Part shown: piece after piece, positions 24,108-33,847 of the stretch
Layout: each line of letters opens with the position of its first letter
Position numbering within the stretch: position 1 is the stretch's first letter
Notes under the pieces: generated by a model
The model's database searches: none
What the model saw: the letters and a program-made list of their open reading frames with translations, nothing else
Told to the model about the DNA's origin: nothing
Assembly: GCA_965657335.1 (NCBI GenBank)
Contig: CBFHOH010000019.1
Coordinates: forward strand, 1 to 64,000
DNA from: UBA4582 sp965657335
GTDB taxonomy: Bacteria > Pseudomonadota > Gammaproteobacteria > Pseudomonadales > Azotimanducaceae
Direction: 5' to 3'
DNA: 64,000 nt
Position numbers and translations under genes: made by a program

Positions 24108-24893
24108 TTAGATCGCCTCAGATTCCGCCGTCTGCTCTTCAGCAACTTTGCTTTTAATCAGTTCCCTAACCTTTTGGGTGAGTTCAGAAACGGTAGTCTC
24201 ATCGTAACTATCAACCGGTATTTCGTCGAGCACCTCAATATGTACATCGCTGCGACCGTGGAAATTGAAGCTGTTTTTAGGCACGGCGTGTTTCGAACCG
24301 TTGATGACGATGGGCAATACCGCGACTCGCTGACGCTTTGCCAGTACAAATGCCCCTTCCTTAAATACCCTCATTTTGCCATTTCGGGATCGTGTACCCT
24401 CGGGAAAAAGGTAAACCGAGCTACCCCGTTTCAGGTGTTTTTCGCAGGCTGAATACATTTGCTTGATGCTGGTTTTACGGCCACGCTTAAGACGCACGTA
24501 CTGGTTCAGCACCATATTCCAGCCGATCAAGGGAATCTGAAATATTTCAGCTTTTGAGACCCATTTGAAGTGAGTAAAAAGGGTAAAAGCGACCAGAATA
24601 TCCACCAAAGATTGGTGGTTAGAAACAATGACATAAGTTTTGTGCTTATCGATCTTCTCGCGCCCTGTAACGGTCACCTGCCAAGGGGGGAAAACCCATA
24701 TGTAGAGACTGGCCCAGAAACAGGTGAATTGGTGTAGCAGCCATAACCTTGGGTCAAATAAGAAAGTCATCAGCCATATACACAGCGCTATGAGGAAGAA
24801 AATCGCAGATGTTGCGAAGACAAAACTGATGAAGATTATGGCAACAAGACGGTTAGTAAACCGGGTGATCATTCCGAGTGTTCGCGATGGCAT
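24108..24893 (-). CDS. plsC: 1-acyl-sn-glycerol-3-phosphate acyltransferase
   Basis: A 261-residue membrane acyltransferase that makes phosphatidic acid. Two N-terminal helices (about 20-50), then the family blocks: NHQSLVDI (block I, H-x4-D), KAEIFQIPLIGW, block III FPEGTRSRNGK, and block IV VLPIVINGS. The start is uncertain: the frame opens 41 codons earlier at a GTG, and ATG 24893 or 24872 both give plausible N-termini with no strong SD. After the TAA stop the same frame remains open for 38 protein-like codons (to 23991), which may be a lost C-terminal tail. Its upstream region is shared with the divergent TRAP operon. Confidence 0.87.
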   Translation of the reverse strand: MPSRTLGMITRFTNRLVAIIFISFVFATSAIFFLIALCIWLMTFLFDPRLWLLHQFTCFWASLYIWVFPPWQVTVTGREKIDKHKTYVIVSNHQSLVDILVAFTLFTHFKWVSKAEIFQIPLIGWNMVLNQYVRLKRGRKTSIKQMYSACEKHLKRGSSVYLFPEGTRSRNGKMRVFKEGAFVLAKRQRVAVLPIVINGSKHAVPKNSFNFHGRSDVHIEVLDEIPVDSYDETTVSELTQKVRELIKSKVAEEQTAESEAI

Positions 24894-25018
24894 TGATAAA
24901 TGCGGAGGATATACCACAATCAGGCGGGGAAAAAGAGGTGATAGGCAGAACTTAACCCGCCCTGTGAGATAGGCTACAATGACGTCCCTGTTTCTGAAAA
25001 CTCTGCCCAAAGACACTC

Positions 25019-25873
25019 ATGATTATTTTTTTGCGGAAGCTTATTGTTTCTCTCATTTTTGTTTTTTCACTGAGCGGCTGTGCGACGGTTGTGACCTCAA
25101 TCACCGCGCAACTCGCTGAGGATTTGTCCTGGTCTATTCTCAATAGCAATGACGTTGAAACCGTACGAGAGGCAATACCTGCCTATCTCGTCATGATAGA
25201 CAGTTTTCTGCGAAGCTCGCCAGATGACCCTGCATTGTTGATGGCGGCATCGAGTTTAAACGGCGCATTTGCGATATTCACAGACGAAGAGAGATCCAAG
25301 TTACTTACAACCAAGTCGTTTGACTATGCGGCAAGGGCAGCCTGTGTCAGCAAACCGGCTATGTGTGGGCTGAATGACGCAAAATTCGAAGACTTTAAAA
25401 TCGATGTTGATCAACTTGAAGCAGAGGATGTTCAGTTTGCCTACACGCTCGCGGTGGCATGGACATCGTGGATGCAGGCAAATAGCGATGACTGGAACGT
25501 GATTGCCCAGCTATCAAAAGTGAAGTATTTGATGAATCGTATCATCGAACTCGACGAAACATGGGACAATGGCGGACCTCATCTTTACATGGGAGGGCTT
25601 GAAACCGTGTTGCCTGCGTCAATGGGCGGGAATCCGGAAGTTGGCAGAGCGCACTTTGAAAGAGCCATAGCGCTGGGTGAGGGGCGGTTTTTGATGACAA
25701 AAGTGGTGTTCGCCGAGAATTACGCGAAGCTTGTGTTTGACAAAGCGCTGCACGATCAATTGCTTCGGGAAGTCATCGCGGCGGATCCAGAGGCTGAAGG
25801 GATGACGCTAACGAATACCGTTGCTCAAAAGCAGGCAAAGGCTTTACTGGCTGACTCGGATGATTATTTTTGA
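25019..25873 (+). CDS. TRAP transporter T-component lipoprotein (TatT family)
   Basis: A 284-residue lipoprotein: signal FVFSLSGC with the lipidated Cys. The mature part is all-helical with TPR-like repeats and the family signatures around YLVMIDSFLRSSPDD, ASSLNGAF, GGPHLYMGGLETVLPASMGGNPEVGRAHFERAIALGEGRFL and YAKLV. This is the TatT protein (Treponema Tp0956 type), a trimeric tetratricopeptide protein that docks to the solute-binding protein and forms a conduit for hydrophobic ligands. It is first in a TRAP operon, 52 nt before dctP. Such TatT-containing systems are thought to carry lipid-like or hydrophobic organic acids. Confidence 0.88.
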   Translation: MIIFLRKLIVSLIFVFSLSGCATVVTSITAQLAEDLSWSILNSNDVETVREAIPAYLVMIDSFLRSSPDDPALLMAASSLNGAFAIFTDEERSKLLTTKSFDYAARAACVSKPAMCGLNDAKFEDFKIDVDQLEAEDVQFAYTLAVAWTSWMQANSDDWNVIAQLSKVKYLMNRIIELDETWDNGGPHLYMGGLETVLPASMGGNPEVGRAHFERAIALGEGRFLMTKVVFAENYAKLVFDKALHDQLLREVIAADPEAEGMTLTNTVAQKQAKALLADSDDYF

Positions 25874-25925
25874 ACCTAAGCGCAATGCGCGGGTTCTGCT
25901 TACAGATTTTAAGGAAGAAATTTTG

Positions 25926-27005
25926 ATGAAAAACACTCGTACCGTCACCAGCTCTATCGTAGCGCTGCTGGTTTGCCTGATACTGATGCCCTCAGTCAGT
26001 GTTGCGAAAACCTTTAAAATTGCCACGATTTCGCCCGATGGCCTGTCCTGGATGAAAAAACTGCGAAGCGGTGCAAAAGAAATCGCCAAGCGAACGGATA
26101 ACAGGGTCAAGTTTAAAATATATCCGGGTGGCGTGCAGGGTGATGATTACACCGTACTGCGAAAAATGAGAATAGGGCAGCTGCATGGTGGTGTCGTTGC
26201 CGCGAGCACGCTGACGAGGTTCTATCCAGATTTACAAGTTTATAATTTGCCGCTTGTCTTCAGAGATGGAGCTGAGGTGGATTACGTGCGTCAGCGAATG
26301 GACGATCGCATCGTCTCGGGGCTTGAGGATGCGGGCATCGTGACGTTCAATCTGACGGAAACGGGATTTGCTTATATGCTCACCAAAGAGCCAGTTAAAT
26401 CGATCCAGGATCTCAAGAAAATCAAAGCCTGGGTGCCTGATGGTGATCCAATTTCAGCGCAATTAATTCAATCTTTCGGCATTAGCCCGATTCCGCTGAC
26501 GCTGCCTGACGTCCTTGCCGGACTTCAGACCGGTTTAGTTAACGGTGTTGCCGTACCTCCGTTGGTAGCGCTCGCGCTGCAGTGGCACAATCAGGTGAAA
26601 TACGTCACTGATATTCCGTTGGTGTACATCTACTCAATGCTTTCGTTGGACAAGAAGGCATTTGCATCCATTTCTACCGCTGATCAGGCAATTGTAAAAG
26701 AGGTGATGAACAGGGTTTTTCTTGAGGTTGATCGAGAGAACAGGGTGGATAACTTAAAGGCCTATGACGCGCTGATCTCGCAGGGGATTGAAGAAGTCGC
26801 GCCAACAGATGAACAGCTCGAGGCATGGCGTGTTCAGGCAGAAGCTTCTATCGAATCTCTCGTTGAATCTGGCGGTATTAGCAATGAAAGTCTCTCATTG
26901 CTTCAACAATACTTGGACGAATATCGACAAAGTATGGCGGGTAAGACTGGGCCAACTAACAATACAAACCTCAATAAGCTAAGTGAAGCCAGTGTCGGCG
27001 AATGA
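25926..27005 (+). CDS. dctP: TRAP transporter solute-binding protein (DctP family)
   Basis: A 359-residue periplasmic binding protein. Signal peptide MKNTRTVTSSIVALLVCLIL with likely cleavage after SVA. The core has the TRAP-specific stretches KFKIYPGGVQGDDYTVLRKMRIGQLHGG, LPLVFRDGAEVDYVRQRMD, and ALQTGLVNGVAVPP-type loop (GLQTGLVNGVAVPP). The conserved Arg for a carboxylate ligand in classic DctP (usually in a PxxR loop) is not clear, which fits the TatP subgroup that works with TatT. ATG 25926 follows GGAAG; an upstream in-frame extension inside tatT is spurious. Confidence 0.9.
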   Translation: MKNTRTVTSSIVALLVCLILMPSVSVAKTFKIATISPDGLSWMKKLRSGAKEIAKRTDNRVKFKIYPGGVQGDDYTVLRKMRIGQLHGGVVAASTLTRFYPDLQVYNLPLVFRDGAEVDYVRQRMDDRIVSGLEDAGIVTFNLTETGFAYMLTKEPVKSIQDLKKIKAWVPDGDPISAQLIQSFGISPIPLTLPDVLAGLQTGLVNGVAVPPLVALALQWHNQVKYVTDIPLVYIYSMLSLDKKAFASISTADQAIVKEVMNRVFLEVDRENRVDNLKAYDALISQGIEEVAPTDEQLEAWRVQAEASIESLVESGGISNESLSLLQQYLDEYRQSMAGKTGPTNNTNLNKLSEASVGE

Positions 27006-27055
27006 ATGCGTCATACCACTAAAAGCCTACAGGACCGTCCGCGCGGAATGCATTG

Positions 27056-27511
27056 ATGCTTAAGTTAATACATAGGTGTGAAGATTTTGCACTCATTGGT
27101 GCGCTGATCACGATGCTGTTGATCGCGCTTATGCAGATCGTACTTCGAAACTTTTTTGATTCCGGCGTGCTGTGGGCTGAAACTTTTTCGAGAGTGCTAG
27201 TGCTATGGTTAGCGATGCTGGGCGCAATGGTTGCAACGCGCGAGCAAAATCACATCAATATCGACGTTCTCTCCCGTTATCTGCCACCGCTGACGCTGAA
27301 AATTACCCGTATGGTCACTTATCTTGGGTCCGCGGCTATTTGTGGCACGGCCGCTTACTACTGTTACGAATTTGTGCGATTTGAATATGAGGATGCAACA
27401 ATTGCGTTTGCGTCCGTGCCTAATTGGCTATGCCAGGCAATCATACCCTTTGGCTTTGGTGTGATTAGCCTACGGTTTATTCTCCAGTGTATTCAGCAAA
27501 TAAGATCTTAA
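27056..27511 (+). CDS. dctQ: TRAP transporter small permease (DctQ)
   Basis: A 151-residue membrane protein with four helices (about 12-32, 48-68, 86-106 and 125-147). WAETFSRVLVLWLAMLGA followed by NHINIDVL is typical DctQ. It forms a complex with DctM and is needed for sodium-driven uptake. ATG 27056 is used in place of the adjoining TTG. It lies 50 nt after dctP and ends 1 nt before dctM. Confidence 0.9.
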   Translation: MLKLIHRCEDFALIGALITMLLIALMQIVLRNFFDSGVLWAETFSRVLVLWLAMLGAMVATREQNHINIDVLSRYLPPLTLKITRMVTYLGSAAICGTAAYYCYEFVRFEYEDATIAFASVPNWLCQAIIPFGFGVISLRFILQCIQQIRS

Positions 27512-27512
27512 G

Positions 27513-28796
27513 ATGAGTTCAATCGGTTCAATTGTTATTGGTGTGTTCGCCCTGTTGGGTACTCCTTTGTTTATCGTCATTCTGGCCGCGGCGATGCTGG
27601 GTTTCTATTTGGCTGATATTCCGCTGATGGTCATCGCTATCGAGATTTACCGATTAATAGACACGCCGCTATTATTAGCGTTGCCGCTGTTCACGTTTGC
27701 CGGTTATTTGTTGGCTGAAAGTCAGTTGTCATCGAGACTAGTGAGACTGACTCAGGTGTTTCTTGGCTGGATGCCTGGCGGACTTGCTGTTGTATCCTTT
27801 GTCACTTGCGCTTTTTTCACGGCTTTCACGGGTGCCTCAGGAGTGACGATTGTTGCGGTCGGCGCACTGTTGTTTCCGGCGCTGGTCGAGGCCGGGTATA
27901 AAGAAAAATTTAGCCTCGGTCTCGTCACGACGTCAGGCAGTTTGGGTTTGTTGTTAGCGCCTTCGTTGCCGCTGATTCTTTACGGCGTCATTGTCCAACA
28001 GATGGACGTCCCTAACCCTTTTACAATTCAGGAGTTATTTCTGGCTGGCATTTTGCCGGCGTTGCTGATGATTGTTTTATTGACATTTTATAGTCTCTGG
28101 AGCAATCGCGATGCGGAAATCGTCAAGGGTGAATTTAGCAAAGCGGATGCTATCAGTGCGATCAAGGATGCGCGCTGGGAGATTCCGATGCCCTTTATTG
28201 TGCTGGGAGGCATATATTCGGGCTATTTTGCCGTCTCTGAAGCGGCAGCAGTCACCGCATTTTATGTGCTCGTTGTTGAGGTGTTTATCCACCGCGAGGT
28301 CTCAATGCGCGCATTGCCGGGTGTTATTCGGAATGCGATGACGATGGTGGGCGGCATACTGCTGATTCTCGGTGTCTCACTGGCTTTCACAAACTATCTG
28401 ATTGATGCGGAAATTCCCCAACTTCTTTTCGACTGGATTAGCACTTATGTTAGCGACAAAATCACATTTTTGATTTTGTTAAATATTGTGCTGCTGATTT
28501 TAGGCGCGTTGCTAGATATTTTTTCTGCGCTGGTCATTATGATTCCATTGATCGTGCCGGTTGCGTTGCGTTTTGGCATCGACCCGGTTCACCTCGGCAT
28601 TATCTTTCTCGCCAATATGCAAATAGGGTATTTTACACCGCCGATTGGGATGAATCTGTTCATCGCGAGCTATCGATTTAATCGCTCAATCACCGAGCTG
28701 TATCGCGCTACGATTCCCTTTATGTTGGTTTTATTGTTTGCGCTGATTGTCATCACCTATGTGCCAGAAGTCAGCCTAGTATTTCTCGACAGGTAG
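27513..28796 (+). CDS. dctM: TRAP transporter large permease (DctM)
   Basis: A 427-residue integral membrane transport subunit with about 12 helices. GASGVTIVAVGALLFPALVEAGY is the family's first hairpin; the SGSLGLLLAPSLPLILYGV stretch and GMNLFIASYRFNRSITEL close to the end are typical of the DctM elevator-type transporter. It moves the solute with sodium, using solute delivered by the DctP protein. Last gene of the tatT-dctPQM operon. Confidence 0.93.
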   Translation: MSSIGSIVIGVFALLGTPLFIVILAAAMLGFYLADIPLMVIAIEIYRLIDTPLLLALPLFTFAGYLLAESQLSSRLVRLTQVFLGWMPGGLAVVSFVTCAFFTAFTGASGVTIVAVGALLFPALVEAGYKEKFSLGLVTTSGSLGLLLAPSLPLILYGVIVQQMDVPNPFTIQELFLAGILPALLMIVLLTFYSLWSNRDAEIVKGEFSKADAISAIKDARWEIPMPFIVLGGIYSGYFAVSEAAAVTAFYVLVVEVFIHREVSMRALPGVIRNAMTMVGGILLILGVSLAFTNYLIDAEIPQLLFDWISTYVSDKITFLILLNIVLLILGALLDIFSALVIMIPLIVPVALRFGIDPVHLGIIFLANMQIGYFTPPIGMNLFIASYRFNRSITELYRATIPFMLVLLFALIVITYVPEVSLVFLDR

Positions 28797-29083
28797 GGTT
28801 GTTCACTGGCATTTTGCCGTTCGATGCGTGTCTTGTGCTGCATCTCCGCGAGTCAGCGCCGAGATCTGCGCGATGATGAATCCTCAAAACCCGCTGCTCT
28901 TGACCAACCAGTAGTTATCGGATTCTTTCTGCAATTTTTTCGGTTTCAAGAAATAGCAGCGGTAAAAGTGATGAAAATAAGCTGATCGCCACATTAAATG
29001 CCAGACTTGGCATGAAACTAGCATTACCTGCAGTGGTCTGGGTCGTGGGAACCCAGATTGCGATTAAGTGATAGGTAACCTGC
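28797..29083. other. Intergenic region before the GAF-GGDEF gene
   Basis: No clear gene. On the minus strand a small frame opens at ATG in the middle and reads MPSLAFNVAISLFSSLLPLL, then FLETEKIAERIR; it has no Shine-Dalgarno and may be the remnant end of a membrane protein. No terminator with a T-run is visible after dctM. Confidence 0.4.
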
Positions 29084-30268
29084 GTGAATCCTGAAATTGA
29101 ATCATATCAGCGTTTGATCGATATCGGTCGTGCGCTTTCGGCGGAAAGTAATTTAGAGCGTTTGCTCGAGCGTATTCTTCGAGAGGCAAAAAATATTACT
29201 CGTGCCGATGCAGGCAGCCTCTATATCAAGACAGATCGCGATACGCTGGCGTTCGCCATCGTGCTAAATGATAGTCTTGGTTTATATCAAGGCGGTACTG
29301 AGGGAGACCCCATCACATTTCCAGAGTTACCGTTAAGGCACAGAGACGGCGCTAAAAACATGGCGAGTGTCGCGACCAGATCGCTACACCTCGGTGAAAC
29401 AATTTACTTTGCTGATGTGTATGAAACCCCCGAAGATGAGCTTCAGGAGCGCAGGGTCTTTGACAAGATGACGGGTTATTGTTCCCGCTCATTCCTCACA
29501 GTACCGCTCAAAAACGTTCATATGGAGAGTATCGGGGTACTGCAATTGCTCAACGCCACGGACTTGCATGGCAATGTCGTTGAATTTTCCGAAAATGCTC
29601 GGCCTCTTAGCGAGGCAATGGCCTCGCAGGCTGCCGTTGCGATCGAATATCGCCGTTTGCTGGACGAGCAGGCGATGCTCAAGCGCCAACTTGAACGTGA
29701 GGTTGATGAACGCACAGAAGAGCTTCGAAACGCGTTGTTTAAGCTGTCAGAGGCTCATGTAGTGATGAAAGATCTGACGACAATTGATGCCGTAACCGGT
29801 TTAAGGAATAGGCGATTTTTCGACGACATCTTGCAGCAGGAATGGCGTAGGGCGGAACGTCAGAAGTATCCGATTGCGTTGCTAATGCTCGATATTGATC
29901 ACTTTAAGGAGGTCAATGATACCTATGGTCATTTGGCAGGTGATATCTGTCTGGAGGGTGTTGCGCGTTGTATGGCTGAGCTGTTTAAACGACCTTCAGA
30001 TGTTTTAGCGCGGTTCGGTGGTGAGGAGTTTGTTGCGATCATGCCCTACATGGAGCACGAGCGTGCGCTTGAGTTCGCGGAGAGAGTCCGTGCTACGATT
30101 GGTGAAACTTCATTCTCGGCAGATAGCAGTTTAATCAACGTCACGGTGAGCATCGGTGTTGCAACGACGGTGCCTGATAATTGCAGTTGCCCGAGACAGT
30201 TGATTGCAGAGGCAGACGCTGCAATGTACGAGGCGAAAGCTGCTGGAAGAAACAAGGTGCGTGATTAG
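29084..30268 (+). CDS. GAF-domain diguanylate cyclase
   Basis: A 394-residue cytoplasmic c-di-GMP synthase. GAF sensor domain (about residues 10-190), coiled coil (200-235: MLKRQLEREVDERTEELRNA), then GGDEF domain. Active site GGEEF in RFGGEEFVAIM, with the allosteric I-site RPSD five residues before it, so product inhibition is expected. GTG start with an AGGT at the correct distance. Its GAF domain is closely similar to that of the HD-GYP phosphodiesterase at 45353-47110 (both have RLIDIG, ADAG-LYI and IGVLQLLNA). Its 3' end overlaps the convergent gamma-glutamyltransferase by 4 nt. Confidence 0.92.
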   Translation: MNPEIESYQRLIDIGRALSAESNLERLLERILREAKNITRADAGSLYIKTDRDTLAFAIVLNDSLGLYQGGTEGDPITFPELPLRHRDGAKNMASVATRSLHLGETIYFADVYETPEDELQERRVFDKMTGYCSRSFLTVPLKNVHMESIGVLQLLNATDLHGNVVEFSENARPLSEAMASQAAVAIEYRRLLDEQAMLKRQLEREVDERTEELRNALFKLSEAHVVMKDLTTIDAVTGLRNRRFFDDILQQEWRRAERQKYPIALLMLDIDHFKEVNDTYGHLAGDICLEGVARCMAELFKRPSDVLARFGGEEFVAIMPYMEHERALEFAERVRATIGETSFSADSSLINVTVSIGVATTVPDNCSCPRQLIAEADAAMYEAKAAGRNKVRD

Positions 30269-31860
30269 CAAACGCCTACGTAGCCCTCCTTGCGATGATC
30301 TGAACCGCCAACATAGCCTGAGTCCATTTTGTAAATTAGCTGGGCGCCACCAAAAACGTGCTCCGGCTCGTTGAGTTCGATCCGATGTCCGCGATTCGCG
30401 AGTTCTTGTACGACTGACGGGTCAAAGCCGTTTTCAAGACACACGACACCGTCTTCCCGCAGGTGCCAGCGTGGTGCATCTGATGCAGCCTGCGGGTTTT
30501 GCTGATGGAGAAATATACGGATCATCATCTGCAGATGACCCTGTGCCTGCATGTGGCCACCCATCACACCAAAACTCATCACTGGTTTGCCAAGGTGAGT
30601 GGCAAATCCCGGAATAATCGTCTGATACGGACGCTTACCGCCCGCTACCTGATTCGGGTGACCTTTTTCAGTTGTAAACCCGGAACCACGGTTTTGCATG
30701 CTGATACCCGTGCCAGGCACAACGATGCCTGACCCGAAGCCGCGATAGTTAGACTGTATTAATGAAACCATCATGCCTGATTGATCAGCCGCACTCAGGT
30801 AAACCGTGTCTGCGCTGCTACCAAGTGCTGTTGGGCTCTCATTCGCTGTCACGATGTCGATTTCCGATGCCCTTTGCGCCAGATAACTCGGGTCAAGCAG
30901 TGTTTCCGGCGGAACCTTCATATGCTCGATGTCAGCTAAATGTCGTTCTACCTCGGCATAAGCAATGCGGGTAGCTTCAATCTGAAGGTGTACCGAATCC
31001 GCTGAATCGACGGAAAAACTCAGCAATTCGAGATGATTCGCGATACCCATAGCAATCAACGCAAGGAGTCCTTGCCCATTGGGTGGAATCTCGTGGAGTG
31101 AAACATCTGTTCCGGCGAGTTCGAGTGATAACGTACCCACCCAATCACATTGATGCGATGCGAGATCCTCGTGGGTCATTGCGCCGCCACACTCGGCGGC
31201 ATGGTCTATCATTTTGTCAGCCAGAGCGCCGCGGTAGAAAGCCTCGCCATTAGTTTCGGCGATCATTCTGAGACTGTTCGCATGGTCCGGTAGTCTGATG
31301 GTTGAGCCGATATCCGGGGCGCGACCATCGGGACAGAAAGTCGACATAAACGAGCCATACGCCTTGAACTGTTTTGCTGCAAATTGCCAGTAATACCCGG
31401 TTTTTGGACCGATCTGATACCCGTTATTTGCATAATGCATCGCAGATTCGAACAGCTGATGGAATGGTAGCTTGCCAAATTTGCTTGAAAGCTCAACCCA
31501 GGCGCTTACAGCACCCGGAACTGTGATGGCATCCCAACCCAGAGTGGGCATTGACTGATGTGACTCGAATCGTTCCGGACTCCAAGCTTTTGGTGATCTT
31601 CCAGAAGCGTTAAGACCGTGTAGGGTGCTTCCGTCCCACAAAATAGCGAAAGCATCGCTGCCGATGCCGTTGTTGTTGGGTTCAACAACAGTAAGTGTAA
31701 TTGCCGCTGCGAGTGCCGCATCTACGGCATTGCCACCTTGCTCGAGCATCCGCAGGCCAGCATAGGTTGCAAGCGGCTGAGACGTGGCAACCATATTGCT
31801 GCCAAAGACAGGTGAGCGGTTCGAGGGGTAGGGGCAAGCCCATGTCATTGTTTTTTTCAA
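30265..31860 (-). CDS. Gamma-glutamyltransferase family protein
   Basis: A 531-residue Ntn-hydrolase. The start ATSQPLATYAGLRMLEQGGNAVDAALAAAITLTVVEP is the family's first block; the autoprocessing/nucleophile Thr is at residue 352 in SSADTVYLSAADQSG, a variant of the usual D-T-T-H-F; the second block is NYRGFGSGIVVPGTGI. No signal peptide is visible, unlike periplasmic Ggt, so a cytoplasmic YwrD-type enzyme is more likely. It could cleave glutathione, gamma-glutamyl amides, or cephalosporin-like acyl groups. It overlaps the end of the upstream GGDEF gene by 4 nt (ATGA), which suggests co-translation. Confidence 0.88.
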   Translation of the reverse strand: MKKTMTWACPYPSNRSPVFGSNMVATSQPLATYAGLRMLEQGGNAVDAALAAAITLTVVEPNNNGIGSDAFAILWDGSTLHGLNASGRSPKAWSPERFESHQSMPTLGWDAITVPGAVSAWVELSSKFGKLPFHQLFESAMHYANNGYQIGPKTGYYWQFAAKQFKAYGSFMSTFCPDGRAPDIGSTIRLPDHANSLRMIAETNGEAFYRGALADKMIDHAAECGGAMTHEDLASHQCDWVGTLSLELAGTDVSLHEIPPNGQGLLALIAMGIANHLELLSFSVDSADSVHLQIEATRIAYAEVERHLADIEHMKVPPETLLDPSYLAQRASEIDIVTANESPTALGSSADTVYLSAADQSGMMVSLIQSNYRGFGSGIVVPGTGISMQNRGSGFTTEKGHPNQVAGGKRPYQTIIPGFATHLGKPVMSFGVMGGHMQAQGHLQMMIRIFLHQQNPQAASDAPRWHLREDGVVCLENGFDPSVVQELANRGHRIELNEPEHVFGGAQLIYKMDSGYVGGSDHRKEGYVGVC

Positions 31861-33731
31861 TGTTGAATAATCTCCCGGGCACTTTGGACGTTATTACGTC
31901 CCGCATCTTTCGCCCGATACAGTGCGGCATCGACAGCGGCAATAAAGTCTTTACGGTCCTCACCCTCTGTCGGTGGTTTGGATCCGACACCAACCGATAC
32001 AGTTGCCTTGAGAACAACTGAGTCCATCCTCAAGTCGGAAAGCTCGATTTTGGCACGTATCTGTTCCGCGAGGAACAGGGCATTGTCGATTTCAACATAA
32101 GGAAGCAGGATGACGAACTCCTCGCCGCCGTATCTTGCCAGTACGTCCGCAGGGCGTCGCAGCACTGATCTGATAACGAGCACGATCGCTCTCAAACATT
32201 CATCACCGATCAGGTGACCATGCGTATCATTGACGTTTTTGAAGTGGTCAATATCCAGCAACATCAGCGAAAGCGGATACTGCTGTCGGATTGCGCGCCG
32301 CCATTCCTGTTCAAAAGTTGCGTCAAAGTAAGAGCGATTTTTTATCCCCGTCATGACATCGACAGTGTTGAGTTCTTTCAGAGTTTCGTTCGCCGATGAC
32401 AGTTCCTGTAATGCTGTTTCAAGCTCCAGCGTCCGCTCATGTACCCTCTCCTCAAGGTCTTTAGTCTGAGCAATCTGCTGTTTTCGCTCAATCCGATACT
32501 TGTCCAGTATGTGTTCGCCTTGCATTTGCCTTTGCCGACGCAGCTCTGCTGACATCACAAAACTAATGGTGATAATCATGATTATAAAAGAAATTGCACC
32601 GACTTGATCAGTGACTAGCGTCGATTGGATCAATTGTAGGCTAATTAATGCCTGAATAATGACGCCGGCACTCAATATCGCACAGGCTACGGTCGAATAT
32701 AACGCGAGCCGAATGCCCTGAATCGCCGCATAACCGCCCACAGTCACGATTAATGTCGCCATGACGATCGTGAGTGAGGCCAAGTAGGGAATCACCATTG
32801 CGTAATCGATGAAAAGGTACGCAACCATGAGGGTGAAAATGGCGATCGCAGTTATTCGAAGTGCTATTTCACTCGTATGACTCGTTTGCCTAAGTTTCAG
32901 CAAGTCGGAGAGAAACGGGTACATGGAAATAGTTGCGGCACCGATGCTGAGGACAAAAATTGCATCGTAGTGAGCAATGCTCTGACCCCAGAATTGTCTG
33001 CCAAGACCAATAGCAGAAAATTGGTAGATGCCGAAAAAGAAAGTAAAGCTCAAAAAGCTGATGACAGAGATGTGTTTATAGGCTGAGAATACAATGACAA
33101 GGAAGACCATCACGAGTAGCCAGCTGCCTAAAAGCACGCCGGACCAGAGGTTTTTAAATGCCGCATTTTCAAAGAAAGGTATTGTAAGCCAGAGCCGCAG
33201 TGGTAGTAGAAATGTGCCGGTGGTTTCGGCACGAATCAAAAATATTGCCTCGCCACCAGGCCTTATTTCAAAGGGGGCGAGATGTTCCCTGTGGTTGATT
33301 TGTTTTTCTGACTTGGGCACTCCCACGCCCACTTTGTGGTGAATGACTTTTTCACCCATATACTGGTAGGTATCGACGTAGTTAAATTTTGGATGCCCGG
33401 CATGTAACAGAAATTCGCTATCCACAGAGTTGTTGATGACGCGGACTCGAAACCAGTACACAGCATCGGTAAAACCGAATCCGATGTTGGTATTGCTACT
33501 TTTCTGCCAGAGCGCATTATCTAGTTTGCGTATTTCGGCGACTTTCATCGACCGAGATACGTCAACGTAGTACTCGACGCTAGGGCCAAGATTCAAAGAG
33601 TTGGCACCAGAATTAATCGTCGCGTTCGGTATCGCCTGAACCGAAAAAGAGCCGGTGAGGGCTAAAACAAAAGCCAAAAACGAGTGCAAAACGCTGTGCC
33701 TGATCGGCATCAGTATTCGAACGAACCGCAT
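31857..33731 (-). CDS. 7TMR-DISM sensor diguanylate cyclase
   Basis: A 624-residue membrane sensor. Signal peptide, then a periplasmic 7TMR-DISMED2 domain (about 40-175; NTNIGFGFTDAVYWFRVRVIN, FLLHAGHPKFNYVDTYQY), seven membrane helices (about 188-395), coiled coil (405-455) and a GGDEF domain. Active site RYGGEEFVILLP with I-site RPAD. The periplasmic fold of this family resembles a carbohydrate-binding jelly roll, so a sugar or other outside ligand may be sensed. The GGDEF domain is similar to that of the GAF-linked cyclase at 29084. Confidence 0.92.
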   Translation of the reverse strand: MRFVRILMPIRHSVLHSFLAFVLALTGSFSVQAIPNATINSGANSLNLGPSVEYYVDVSRSMKVAEIRKLDNALWQKSSNTNIGFGFTDAVYWFRVRVINNSVDSEFLLHAGHPKFNYVDTYQYMGEKVIHHKVGVGVPKSEKQINHREHLAPFEIRPGGEAIFLIRAETTGTFLLPLRLWLTIPFFENAAFKNLWSGVLLGSWLLVMVFLVIVFSAYKHISVISFLSFTFFFGIYQFSAIGLGRQFWGQSIAHYDAIFVLSIGAATISMYPFLSDLLKLRQTSHTSEIALRITAIAIFTLMVAYLFIDYAMVIPYLASLTIVMATLIVTVGGYAAIQGIRLALYSTVACAILSAGVIIQALISLQLIQSTLVTDQVGAISFIIMIITISFVMSAELRRQRQMQGEHILDKYRIERKQQIAQTKDLEERVHERTLELETALQELSSANETLKELNTVDVMTGIKNRSYFDATFEQEWRRAIRQQYPLSLMLLDIDHFKNVNDTHGHLIGDECLRAIVLVIRSVLRRPADVLARYGGEEFVILLPYVEIDNALFLAEQIRAKIELSDLRMDSVVLKATVSVGVGSKPPTEGEDRKDFIAAVDAALYRAKDAGRNNVQSAREIIQH

Positions 33732-33847
33732 ATTGACCCCTTGGTATTCTTGACACTTTTTGTGCCTTTTTTTTGTTTTACAGCTGGTCGATTTCTAGGT
33801 TCAATTTGCCCGACCATCCGCTTTAGATCGCCGTTGTTGTTGCTGAT

